Source of the DNA: Porphyromonadaceae bacterium
GTDB taxonomy: Bacteria; Bacteroidota; Bacteroidia; Bacteroidales; Tannerellaceae
Length of the DNA: 13,547 nt
Reading direction: 5' to 3'
Assembly: GCA_003517945.1 (NCBI GenBank)
Contig: DOZP01000112.1
Location: 3,925 to 17,471, forward strand
The position numbers and the translations under genes are program-made. Numbering within the stretch: the first letter of the stretch is position 1; each line of letters opens with the position of its first letter. The notes below the pieces were generated by a model, which did no database searches, had not been told where the DNA came from, and was given only the letters and a program-made list of their open reading frames with translations. Shown here one piece after another: positions 1 to 7,132 of this stretch.

Positions 1-581
1 TAGACGCACAAGGCAAAAATACTCAGACCGGAAGCCAGTCCGTCCATCCCGTCGATCAGGTTCATTGCATTGATAATGAATACCAGTACAAAGATTGTTA
101 ACAGCATACCGATCCACGGTATAACCATATAAATTCCAAACAGACCATAAAAATTATTAATATATAATCCTGACAATACGATCAACGTGGAAGACAGAAT
201 CTGTATGATAAACTTATGGCGATAACAAAGTCCGACCAAGTCGTCTTTCACGCCGCCCAAATACAATAACGTCAAACCACATAAAAACAAGTAAAATTCG
301 GAATTGTCAGGATAGTACCCACGATTTTCAGATACTCCGGGATTCAGGTAAAAGATACCGAGTGTAAACATAATCGCAAAAAATATACATGGAACAAAAG
401 ATACACCCCCGATACGCGGAACAGCGCCCATATGTGTTTTACGTTGTTCGTCCGGAATATCATATAAGGAATGTTTAATCGCTATCACCAATATTTTCGG
501 GATAACAAGCATTGCCAGAAATATGGACACAGAAAACGCAATTGATATAAACAAATAGCTCACAAATAATACTTTATACAC
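1..581 (-). CDS. Undecaprenyl-phosphate sugar-1-phosphate transferase (WecA/MraY family, GT4-like), 5' part only
   Basis: The first 193 residues of a polytopic membrane enzyme are present; the C-terminal part lies beyond position 1. The family transfers a sugar-1-phosphate from a UDP-sugar to undecaprenyl phosphate at the inner membrane, starting O-antigen, capsule or protein-glycan synthesis. Seen: hydrophobic segments near residues 8-35, 60-80, 95-110, 125-145 and 152-172; the KDDLVGL motif with the paired Asp at 113-114; and NAMNLIDGMDGLASG at 171-185, the Asn/Asp-rich catalytic loop of WecA/TagO/MraY enzymes. There is no ATG at the N-terminus. An in-frame TAG lies just upstream of a GTG at 581, and a second in-frame GTG lies at 563; either could be the start, and 581 is simply the longest. 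The sugar used cannot be read from this fragment. Family assignment is firm; WecA-like rather than MraY is inferred from the motif spelling. Confidence 0.9.
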   Translation of the reverse strand, partial: MYKVLFVSYLFISIAFSVSIFLAMLVIPKILVIAIKHSLYDIPDEQRKTHMGAVPRIGGVSFVPCIFFAIMFTLGIFYLNPGVSENRGYYPDNSEFYLFLCGLTLLYLGGVKDDLVGLCYRHKFIIQILSSTLIVLSGLYINNFYGLFGIYMVIPWIGMLLTIFVLVFIINAMNLIDGMDGLASGLSIFALCV

Positions 582-662
582 CTAATTAAGAACACCAAAA
601 ATCTCGTCAGTCCCACATATAATATGAACCAACGCAAATCTTTCTCTTTATTTAAAGGCTCA

Positions 663-670
663 CAAAGATA
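663..670 (-). promoter_or_regulatory. Bacteroidetes -7 promoter motif for the sugar-phosphate transferase gene
   Basis: Read on the minus strand this is TATCTTTG, an exact match to the Bacteroidetes -7 consensus TAnnTTTG, 82-100 bases upstream of the two possible GTG starts. No convincing TTG/TTTG -33 element lies at the usual distance; that region is A/T tracts. Moderate support. Confidence 0.5.
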
Positions 671-719
671 AAAATGTTTTTTTTATTTTGGAAATTTTTC
701 CGAATAAATTTTTATAAGG

Positions 720-750
720 TTGCGAAATTCGTTATATAATATTACTTTTG
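720..750 (+). promoter_or_regulatory. Bacteroidetes-type promoter of the aminotransferase gene
   Basis: TTG at 720-722 is followed after 20 bases by TACTTTTG at 743-750. Both boxes and the spacing fit the Bacteroidetes housekeeping promoter (-33 TTTG/TTG, 19-21 bases, -7 TAnnTTTG). The predicted start of transcription near 756 would give a leader of about 30 bases. It lies back to back with the minus-strand motif at 663-670, so this spacer is a divergent promoter region. Confidence 0.7.
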
Positions 751-788
751 CCGGTTAGAAAAGCTTTTTTTAGAAAAATAGTATCAAT

Positions 789-1982
789 ATGCCGACCATC
801 TCATTACGGGGTACCAGTATGCCTGCATCCCCTATACGAAAATTAGTGCCTCTGGCAAACAAAGCCAAATCAATGGGTATCAAAGTATATCACCTGAACA
901 TAGGACAGCCGGATATCCCTACACCGGAAGTGGCGCTGGATGCAATGCGCCGTGTCGACCGTAAAATACTCGAATACGGACCAAGTGAAGGCTTATTCAG
1001 CTTCCGACAGAAATTAACGGAGTATTACCACAAATACAATATTATGGCAAATGTGGATGATATCATTATCACATCCGGCGGATCGGAGGCGGTAAACTTC
1101 TCATTCATGGCATGCCTCGACCCGGGTGACGAAATAATTATACCCGAACCGGCATATGCCAATTACATGGCTTTTGCCATTTCATGCGGGGCGGTTATCA
1201 AAACAATCCCTTCGTCAATCGAAGACGGATTTGCATTGCCTTCAATTGATAAGTTTGAAGCGCTGATCACGCCGAAAACAAAAGCTGTCATGATCTGTAA
1301 CCCGAATAATCCGACGGGGTATTTATATACACAGCAGGAAATGAATCAGTTACGCGACCTTGTCCGGAAATATGACCTGTTCCTTTTTTCCGACGAGGTA
1401 TACCGTGAATTTTGCTATACGGGAGCTCCCTACATATCGGCGTTCCACCTGGAAGGGATCGAACAAAACGTGGTGTTGGTCGATTCGGTATCAAAACGTT
1501 ACAGTGAATGCGGTATCCGTATCGGGGCATTGATTACGAAGAACCGGCAGGTCCGGGAGAATGTAATGAAATGGTGCCAGGCGCGACTGAGTTCACCGCT
1601 GATCGGCCAGATCGTCGCGGAGGCTTCCCTTGACACATCTGAAGAATACATGCTGTCGGTCTACAATGAATACCTGCAGCGTCGTAATTTCCTGATTGAT
1701 CGGCTGAACCGTATCCCGGGATGTTATTCCCCGATACCGATGGGCGCATTTTATACGGTTGCCAGATTGCCGGTCGATGATACGGATAAATTCTGCGCCT
1801 GGTGCCTGAGTGATTTCTCCTATGAAGGACAAACCGTCATGATGGCTCCCGCTTCCGGCTTTTATACGACTCCGGGATACGGCCGGAATGAAGTACGCCT
1901 TGCCTATGTGCTCAATAAGGAAGATTTAGCCAAGGCGCTGACCATCCTGGAAAAAGCGCTGGAAAAATATAATGCTCAATGA
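789..1982 (+). CDS. PLP-dependent aminotransferase, class I/II (aspartate aminotransferase-like)
   Basis: A fold-type I aminotransferase of 397 residues, the usual size. Visible family features: GGSEA at 97-101 (cofactor phosphate region), NPNNPTG at 171-177 with the PLP-contacting Asn, SDEVY at 201-205 with the Asp that binds the pyridine nitrogen, and SVSKRYSECGIRIG at 233-246, giving Lys236 as the Schiff-base lysine and Arg244 as a phosphate ligand. NEVRLAYV near 367-374 supplies Arg370, the likely alpha-carboxylate binder. The protein is probably cytosolic. Sequence alone does not settle the amino donor: aspartate, aromatic and alanine aminotransferases share this pattern, so no symbol is given. 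The ATG at 789 begins MPTIS, and MPASPIRKLVP follows close behind, as in Bacteroidetes homologues. The gene has its own promoter and probably forms a single-gene unit, because the structured element at 2020-2190 follows it. Confidence 0.92.
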   Translation: MPTISLRGTSMPASPIRKLVPLANKAKSMGIKVYHLNIGQPDIPTPEVALDAMRRVDRKILEYGPSEGLFSFRQKLTEYYHKYNIMANVDDIIITSGGSEAVNFSFMACLDPGDEIIIPEPAYANYMAFAISCGAVIKTIPSSIEDGFALPSIDKFEALITPKTKAVMICNPNNPTGYLYTQQEMNQLRDLVRKYDLFLFSDEVYREFCYTGAPYISAFHLEGIEQNVVLVDSVSKRYSECGIRIGALITKNRQVRENVMKWCQARLSSPLIGQIVAEASLDTSEEYMLSVYNEYLQRRNFLIDRLNRIPGCYSPIPMGAFYTVARLPVDDTDKFCAWCLSDFSYEGQTVMMAPASGFYTTPGYGRNEVRLAYVLNKEDLAKALTILEKALEKYNAQ

Positions 1983-2019
1983 TAAGTGATTGATATTTAA
2001 TATAATTAGATAAAGAACT

Positions 2020-2148
2020 GACCTCGTGCGGTGAACCGTTCAGCCAGTGGAGGCAGCGTCAAAAATCTATGCTGTTTGAGCCGGAGGCGAGTTTCATAGA
2101 TTTTAGCTGTCAGAACGTCTGGCGGAACGATGTGAAGCGCACGAAGTC
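2020..2148 (+). repeat. Four-tier nested inverted repeat (candidate structured RNA or dispersed intergenic element)
   Basis: Four pairs of arms nest inside one another. GACCTCGTGCG (2020-2030) pairs with CGCACGAAGTC (2138-2148), 10 of 11. CGTTCAGCCAG (2037-2047) pairs with CTGGCGGAACG (2119-2129), 10 of 11. GGCAGC (2052-2057) pairs with GCTGTC (2106-2111), 6 bp with one G-U. AAAATCTATG (2062-2071) pairs with CATAGATTTT (2095-2104), 10 of 10. About 36 paired positions are separated by modest internal loops, under a 23-base apical loop (2072-2094). The arms are G+C-rich compared with the flanking spacer. It lies after the aminotransferase stop and before the permease start, both plus strand, so it could end the first transcript, lead the second, or be a small palindromic repeat. 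I know of no named family to which I can assign it with certainty. Confidence 0.7.
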
Positions 2149-2190
2149 TTGATTTTTTGGTTCTTTTTCATCAAGGAAAAGGAAAAAGAA
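2148..2190 (+). promoter_or_regulatory. Interleaved inverted repeats just before the permease start (pseudoknot or alternative hairpins)
   Basis: Two perfect arm pairs alternate in the order A-B-A'-B': CTTGAT (2148-2153) with ATCAAG (2170-2175), and TTCTTTTTC (2161-2169) with GAAAAAGAA (2182-2190). In RNA they would form either two competing hairpins or a pseudoknot. The last arm ends 9 bases before the ATG at 2200 and contains the only purine-rich tract that might serve for ribosome binding. The first arm shares base 2148 with the outer stem of the large element. The sequence shows the pairing; a regulatory role is inferred. Confidence 0.5.
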
Positions 2191-2199
2191 TGAACGACA

Positions 2200-3453
2200 A
2201 TGAACTTCGAATTTTTTCTTGCAAAAAGGATTCATTTTTCCGGGGACAAAGGCGATAACCGGCGCGTTACTCCTCCTGTCGTACGGATAGCCATGGCCGG
2301 TATTGCGATCGGACTGGCGGTAATGATCGTGTCTGTTGCCGTTATCACAGGATTCAAAAAAGAAGTGCGAAACAAGGTGATCGGATTCGGCACACATATC
2401 CAGTTGACAAATTTCGATAATAATATATCATACGAAACCGTTCCTGTAGCGATCAACGATTCCCTGCGCCATGCGCTGATCAGTACGGAAGGCGTACGCC
2501 ATATCGAAGTGTTTGCTACAAAGCCGGGCATTATCAAAACAAACACAAATTTTCAGGGAATCGTACTCAGGGGGATGAGTTCCGATTTTGATACGACTTT
2601 TTTCAAAAAGCACTTGGTAGAAGGACAAATACTGCATATAGACTCGTTAAAATTAAGCAATAATGTATTGATCTCGCGCCGTACGGCTGATATGCTGCAC
2701 CTCAATTGCAGCGATTCGTTCCTGGCCTATTTTTTAAGTAATAAGGATGTACGCGCCCGTAAACTGCATATCACCGGTATTTACGACACAGGATTTTCCG
2801 ATTATGACAAGCTTTTTGTCGTCTGTGACATCAAACAGATACGCCGCATCAACGGATGGGCCGACGACATGGCAAGTGGGGTAGGGATCTTTATTGATAA
2901 CTACAATGACCTTGATAAAATAACGGAAGAATTATATTTCTCGCTGATAGACAAAAAAGACCGCCTGGGTAATACCTACTACGTACGCTCCATCAAAGAG
3001 CTGAACCCTATGATCTTTAACTGGCTTGCCGTACTTGATTCGAATGTGGTCATTATCCTGATCCTGATGATCCTGGTATCCGGATTTACCATGATCTCAG
3101 GCCTTCTTATCATCATCCTGGAACGCACCAATATGATCGGTATCCTGAAAACACTCGGCGAAAGTAATTACAGCATCCGGAAAATATTTCTTTATGTATC
3201 GTTTTTCCTGATCGTAAAAGGGATGTGCTGGGGTAATATCATCGGTATAGCCATCTGTCTGCTGCAGTCACATTTCAAATGGTTGAAGCTTGACCCGGAA
3301 AATTATTATCTGGATTCGGTACCCATTGAAATGAATGTGTTTTCATTTCTTCTGATCAATATAGGTTCTATAGCCGTTTCCATGCTTATGATGATCGCCC
3401 CGTCTTTCCTTATCACCAAAATAGAACCGGCAAAATCTATCCGTTTTGAATAA
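2200..3453 (+). CDS. ABC transporter permease of the LolC/LolE (FtsX/MacB_PCD) family
   Basis: An inner-membrane permease of 417 residues, the usual length for LolC/E-like proteins, which extract lipoproteins from the inner membrane for transfer to the periplasmic carrier LolA. The topology is as expected: one helix near the N-terminus (about 28-50), a large periplasmic domain (about 52-275), and three C-terminal helices (about 282-306, 329-355, 378-404) forming the FtsX domain. ERTNMIGILKTLG at 308-320 is the typical cytoplasmic segment that docks with the ATPase. The N-terminus MNFEFFLAKRIHF fits the family and supports the ATG at 2200. No LolD-type ATPase gene is nearby, so the partner must be encoded elsewhere. 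A second ATG at 2190 in another frame opens a 22-codon reading frame (stop at 2256-2258) that overlaps this start. The lipoprotein-release role comes from family membership; other FtsX-type functions are possible. Confidence 0.88.
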   Translation: MNFEFFLAKRIHFSGDKGDNRRVTPPVVRIAMAGIAIGLAVMIVSVAVITGFKKEVRNKVIGFGTHIQLTNFDNNISYETVPVAINDSLRHALISTEGVRHIEVFATKPGIIKTNTNFQGIVLRGMSSDFDTTFFKKHLVEGQILHIDSLKLSNNVLISRRTADMLHLNCSDSFLAYFLSNKDVRARKLHITGIYDTGFSDYDKLFVVCDIKQIRRINGWADDMASGVGIFIDNYNDLDKITEELYFSLIDKKDRLGNTYYVRSIKELNPMIFNWLAVLDSNVVIILILMILVSGFTMISGLLIIILERTNMIGILKTLGESNYSIRKIFLYVSFFLIVKGMCWGNIIGIAICLLQSHFKWLKLDPENYYLDSVPIEMNVFSFLLINIGSIAVSMLMMIAPSFLITKIEPAKSIRFE

Positions 3454-3484
3454 CCGCTTCGTTCCACAAATTTGCTCACCAGCC

Positions 3485-3502
3485 ATTAGTAATTAGTAAT
3501 TA
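3485..3502 (+). repeat. Short tandem repeat of a 7-mer in the phoH promoter region
   Basis: ATTAGTA occurs twice and is followed by ATTA, giving about 2.6 copies with period 7. It occupies the place where a -33 promoter element would be expected, just upstream of the -7 motif at 3508-3515. The 3454-3507 spacer shows no clear terminator for the permease gene. Confidence 0.6.
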
Positions 3503-3507
3503 TTTTT

Positions 3508-3515
3508 TATCTTTG
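3508..3515 (+). promoter_or_regulatory. phoH: -7 promoter motif immediately before phoH
   Basis: TATCTTTG matches TAnnTTTG exactly. It ends only 8 bases before the phoH ATG at 3524, so transcription from it would give a leader of only a few bases or none. No good -33 box is seen at 19-21 bases; the tandem 7-mer repeat lies there. Confidence 0.6.
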
Positions 3516-3523
3516 CACCTTAT

Positions 3524-4498
3524 ATGATAGAAAGGATATATTTACTTGAAAGTGTAGACCCGCTTACGTTTTATGGTGTCAATAATTCCCACCTGCAACT
3601 TATCAAAAATCTGTTTCCGAAGTTGCGGATCGTAGCGCGTGGTAATGTGATGAAGGTTATCGGCGAAGAAGATGAGTCGGAATATTTCCTAAAAAAAATA
3701 AGGGAAATTGAGAAATATTGCGAATCATACAATTCGCTTTCCGAAGAAATCATCCTGGGCATAGTGAAAGGTGAAAAGATTGCGTTCGAGAAACAAGCTA
3801 ACCTGATCATCTATGGGATGAACGGCAAGGCGATCACCGCCCGTTCGGAAAATCAGCAAAAGCTGGTGAACAGCTTTGACGAAAATGACTTGGTTTTTGC
3901 CGTAGGGCCGGCCGGTTCGGGTAAAACATATATAGCGATCGCACTGGCCGTGAGAGCCCTGAAGAGCAAACAGGCACGCCGCCTGATTTTAAGCCGGCCG
4001 GCGGTAGAAGCGGGAGAGAAACTCGGATTCCTGCCCGGAGAAATGAAAGATAAGTTGGATCCGTACCTTCAGCCATTATATGACGCCCTGCAGGAGATGA
4101 TCCCGGCCGTCAAGCTGAAAGAATATATGGAAAACAATACGATCCAGATAGCGCCGCTGGCTTTTATGCGCGGACGTACGCTCAATGACGCCATCATTAT
4201 CTTAGACGAAGCGCAAAATACAACGACGCATCAGATCAAAATGTTTCTCACACGTCTCGGAACAAATGCCAAAATGATCGTAACAGGCGATGTGACACAG
4301 ATAGATCTGCCTCCGACAATGAAATCCGGACTTGTACAGGCGATGGAGATTCTCAGAAATGTACCGGGGATCAGCCGGATCCAATTTGAGAAAAAAGATA
4401 TCGTGCGTCATAAACTTGTACAACGGATTGTAGAAGCTTATGAGAAAAAGGATAAACGGGATTCAAAAGAATACGAAAATCTTCCGGAGGAAACCTAA
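3524..4498 (+). CDS. phoH: PhoH family ATPase (PhoH-like protein)
   Basis: A cytosolic P-loop protein of 324 residues, typical of the family. An N-terminal KH-like PhoH segment (about 5-95) precedes the PhoH ATPase domain (about 105-305). Walker A is GPAGSGKT at 128-135 and Walker B is IIILDEAQ at 224-231. The conserved blocks LSRPAVEAGEKLGFLPGE (156-173), FMRGRT (214-219) and TGDVTQIDLP (254-263) are intact. PhoH proteins are linked to RNA metabolism and, through the neighbouring ybeY in many bacteria, to rRNA processing; the exact activity is unsettled. No ybeY lies next to it here. The N-terminus MIERIYLLESVDPLTFYGVNN aligns with Bacteroidetes PhoH from memory, supporting the ATG at 3524 even though the promoter motif almost touches it. 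It leads the phoH-purC-menG-aroE series. Confidence 0.95.
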   Translation: MIERIYLLESVDPLTFYGVNNSHLQLIKNLFPKLRIVARGNVMKVIGEEDESEYFLKKIREIEKYCESYNSLSEEIILGIVKGEKIAFEKQANLIIYGMNGKAITARSENQQKLVNSFDENDLVFAVGPAGSGKTYIAIALAVRALKSKQARRLILSRPAVEAGEKLGFLPGEMKDKLDPYLQPLYDALQEMIPAVKLKEYMENNTIQIAPLAFMRGRTLNDAIIILDEAQNTTTHQIKMFLTRLGTNAKMIVTGDVTQIDLPPTMKSGLVQAMEILRNVPGISRIQFEKKDIVRHKLVQRIVEAYEKKDKRDSKEYENLPEET

Positions 4499-4552
4499 AA
4501 AAACGTTACGGTTACGATAAAAGATTGCTATTGAATTATAAACAATATAACT

Positions 4553-5509
4553 ATGAAGGCTTTAACAAAAACAGATTTCCGATTTCCGGGACAGAAAAGC
4601 GTGTATCACGGAAAGGTTCGAGATGTATACAATATCAATGATGACAAGTTGGTAATGGTAGCGACAGACCGTATATCGGCGTTTGACGTTGTATTACCGG
4701 AAGGAATTCCTTACAAAGGACAGATGCTCAATCAGATAGCGGCTAAATTTCTGGATGCGACCCGGGATATTTGTCCGAACTGGAAACTGGCGACTCCGGA
4801 TCCGATGGTTACGGTAGGTGTACGCTGCGAAGGATTTCCGGTAGAAATGATTGTACGCGGTTACCTGTGCGGAAGCGCATGGCGTACGTATAAAAACGGT
4901 GCGCGCCGGATTTGCGGAGTCAGTATACCGGACGGAATGCGTGAAAACGAAAAATTTCCCGAGCCGATCGTAACGCCTACAACAAAAGCCGAACAGGGAG
5001 CGCACGACGAAGATATTTCAAAAGAAGAGATTATTGCCCAAGGACTTGTTTCACCTGAAGATTACGATATACTCGAAAAATATACGTTAGAATTGTTCAA
5101 GCGCGGAACAGAGATTGCCGCGGAACGCGGACTGATCCTCGTCGACACGAAATATGAATTCGGAAAACACGACGGAACGATCTACCTGATGGACGAGATA
5201 CATACACCCGACTCATCACGTTACTTTTATTCGGAAGGATACAAGACGCGTTTTGACAAAAACGAACCTCAAAAACAACTTTCCAAAGAATTTGTTCGCG
5301 AATGGCTGATGGAAAACGGTTTCCAAGGCAAAGCGGGACAACAGGTTCCGGAAATGACACCCGCCATCGTGGAAAGTATTACCAACCGGTACATCGAATT
5401 GTTTGAACATATCACAGGCGAAACTTTTGCCAAAGGCAATAATGAAAATATTGACGCACGTATTGAGAAAAATGTAACGGAATGGCTGAAAGGTACTAAC
5501 CGAACATGA
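4553..5509 (+). CDS. purC: Phosphoribosylaminoimidazole-succinocarboxamide synthase (SAICAR synthetase)
   Basis: It catalyses ATP-dependent joining of aspartate to CAIR to give SAICAR in de novo purine synthesis, in the cytosol. Visible hallmarks: GKVRDVY at 20-26 (ATP-binding glycine strand), [10 protein letters not shown] at 37-46, [12 protein letters not shown] at 97-108 (SAICAR signature 1), [10 protein letters not shown] at 195-204 (signature 2) and [13 protein letters not shown] at 213-225. At 318 residues it is the long form, as in yeast and Bacteroidetes, not the roughly 237-residue E. coli type. It starts 54 bases after phoH. That gap shows no TAnnTTTG motif and no clear terminator, so read-through from the phoH promoter is likely. 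Confidence 0.97.
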   Translation: MKALTKTDFRFPGQKSVYHGKVRDVYNINDDKLVMVATDRISAFDVVLPEGIPYKGQMLNQIAAKFLDATRDICPNWKLATPDPMVTVGVRCEGFPVEMIVRGYLCGSAWRTYKNGARRICGVSIPDGMRENEKFPEPIVTPTTKAEQGAHDEDISKEEIIAQGLVSPEDYDILEKYTLELFKRGTEIAAERGLILVDTKYEFGKHDGTIYLMDEIHTPDSSRYFYSEGYKTRFDKNEPQKQLSKEFVREWLMENGFQGKAGQQVPEMTPAIVESITNRYIELFEHITGETFAKGNNENIDARIEKNVTEWLKGTNRT

Positions 5510-5563
5510 GCGGAGACTTTGAAAATAGAATGATTAATCGTTGATAATTCAATAATTATAATC

Positions 5564-6301
5564 ATGCCTTCAGATGTAGAAATGATTTTGCCATACGGGA
5601 GTGATGAAACGAAAGGCGCTCAGGTAAAGTTGATGTTTGATACGATAGCGCGTCGTTACGACCGGTTGAACCGCCTTATGTCAATGGGATTCGACAGGAG
5701 TTGGCGTCGGCGTGGCGTGGATTCACTCAAGCCTTACGCACCCGGGATGATTTTGGATATAGCATCCGGTACGGGAGATCTGGCTATTCTGATGCAAAAA
5801 AGACTTCACCCGTACAAAGTGACAGGTGCCGACCTCTCCGGAGAGATGATGAATATCGGACGGCATAAAGCAGACAGAGAAGGAGTATCAGACATTGTAA
5901 CATTTGAATATCAAGACTGCATGTCGCTTACATATCCGGATGATTCATTCGACGCCGTAACAGCAGCTTTCGGTATTCGTAACTTCGAATACCTGGATAA
6001 AGGATTTGCAGAGATGTACCGCGTATTGCGTCCCGGAGGACATGTTATGATTCTTGAACTGACTAAACCCGAATGGTTTCCGATGAACATTCTATATAAA
6101 ATATACATGTCGACAGTGATCCCTTTACTTGGCAGTGTTATGAGCCTTGATAAAAAAGCATATCAATATCTGCCGGAATCGATCAAAGCAATGCCACAGG
6201 GGAAAAAACTAACGGAGATGTTGTTGCAGCAAGGATTTAAAGAAGCATCATTCCATACTTTCACAGGAGGTGTCTGTACGATGTATACAGGAATAAAATA
6301 A
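5564..6301 (+). CDS. menG: Demethylmenaquinone methyltransferase (UbiE/MenG family)
   Basis: It transfers a methyl group from S-adenosylmethionine to demethylmenaquinone, the last step of menaquinone synthesis, at the cytoplasmic face of the membrane. Length is 245 residues. Seen: UbiE signature 1 YDRLNRLMSMGFDRSWRR at 32-49; SAM motif I ILDIASGTGDLA at 63-74; the acidic strand end GADLS at 88-92; AFGIRNF at 135-141; and UbiE signature 2, centred on RVLRPGGHVMILELTKP at 153-169. Bacteroidetes normally respire with menaquinone, so the menaquinone rather than the ubiquinone role is inferred. It starts 54 bases after purC and ends 11 bases before aroE, which suggests one transcript. Putting it beside aroE is sensible because chorismate is the precursor of the naphthoquinone ring. 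Confidence 0.95.
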   Translation: MPSDVEMILPYGSDETKGAQVKLMFDTIARRYDRLNRLMSMGFDRSWRRRGVDSLKPYAPGMILDIASGTGDLAILMQKRLHPYKVTGADLSGEMMNIGRHKADREGVSDIVTFEYQDCMSLTYPDDSFDAVTAAFGIRNFEYLDKGFAEMYRVLRPGGHVMILELTKPEWFPMNILYKIYMSTVIPLLGSVMSLDKKAYQYLPESIKAMPQGKKLTEMLLQQGFKEASFHTFTGGVCTMYTGIK

Positions 6302-6312
6302 TACATAATCAC

Positions 6313-7062
6313 ATGAAAAAAAAATACGGTTTAATAGGATATCCCTTGGGACACTCTTTTTCAAAAGATTTTTTTAATCAAAAGTTTTCGTCTGAAAACA
6401 TTGATGCCGAGTATGTTAATTTTGAGATTAAAGATATTAACGAGCTGAAATATATCTTACGCGAAAATCCTGATTTACATGGACTTAATGTAACATTGCC
6501 TCACAAAATGAATGTAATACCGTTGTTAGACAGTATAACCGACAATGCGCGTAACATAGGAGCTGTTAATGTCATCAAGTTTAAGAGGGGAGGGTTATTC
6601 GGAAAGCTTCAACTGGAAGGTCATAATTCCGATATCACAGGTTTCATAAAATCAATCGAACCGTTACTGAACGAAACACACCGCAAAGCGCTGATTCTCG
6701 GTACGGGAGGCGCTTCCAAAGCAATCTATCACGGCCTTAAACAACTGGGCATAGATTCTACATTTGTTTCACGTACACAACATGATTCCGGCATCACTTA
6801 TGACGAAATTACCCAAAATACGATGGAGAACCATACGGTTATCGTAAATACTACTCCTCTGGGTATGTATCCTAAAACCAATGCGTGTCCGGATATCCCA
6901 TATGAATATATTACTCCCAACCACATACTTTATGATTTGTTGTACAATCCGGATGAAACCTTATTTATGAAAAAAGGAAAAGAAAAAGGAGCTATTGTAA
7001 AGAATGGCCTGGAAATGCTTTTATTACAAGCCTTTACCTCATGGGAGATATGGGATGCATGA
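6313..7062 (+). CDS. aroE: Shikimate dehydrogenase
   Basis: It reduces 3-dehydroshikimate to shikimate with NADPH, the fourth step towards chorismate. The 249 residues are within the compact family range. The shikimate-binding domain shows GHSFSK at 13-18 (the two substrate-binding serines), NVTLPHK at 59-65 (catalytic Lys65) and IGAVNV at 82-87. GHNSDITG at 103-110 supplies Asp107, the partner of Lys65. The nucleotide-binding domain has GTGGASKA at 130-137 and SRT at 153-155, where many homologues have NRT in the NADP-selecting loop. NTTPLGM (179-185) and NGLEMLLLQA (231-240) are also typical. It starts 11 bases after menG, is more A/T-rich at its 5' end than its neighbours, and ends the plus-strand block, converging on the DUF4293 gene 70 bases away. 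Confidence 0.96.
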   Translation: MKKKYGLIGYPLGHSFSKDFFNQKFSSENIDAEYVNFEIKDINELKYILRENPDLHGLNVTLPHKMNVIPLLDSITDNARNIGAVNVIKFKRGGLFGKLQLEGHNSDITGFIKSIEPLLNETHRKALILGTGGASKAIYHGLKQLGIDSTFVSRTQHDSGITYDEITQNTMENHTVIVNTTPLGMYPKTNACPDIPYEYITPNHILYDLLYNPDETLFMKKGKEKGAIVKNGLEMLLLQAFTSWEIWDA

Positions 7063-7132
7063 CAATATAAATTTACAACATATCTTTCTTGTCCCGATAC
7101 GGAATAAACTGATCATTACGAAAAGAAGTATG

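Noticed and set aside
2020..2190. IS element or composite MITE with target duplication
   Set aside because: There is no transposase and I could find no convincing direct repeats flanking the nested arms, so transposition cannot be claimed from this sequence alone.
5530..5565. Inverted repeat ATGATTA / TAATCAT with one arm covering the menG start codon
   Set aside because: Seven A/T-rich base pairs over a 22-base loop are weak and expected by chance in such a spacer; no second support was found.
7063..7132. Possible bidirectional terminator between aroE and the DUF4293 gene
   Set aside because: Only an imperfect TTTCTT / AAGAA pairing with a long loop is visible; no stable G+C stem with a T-run on either strand.
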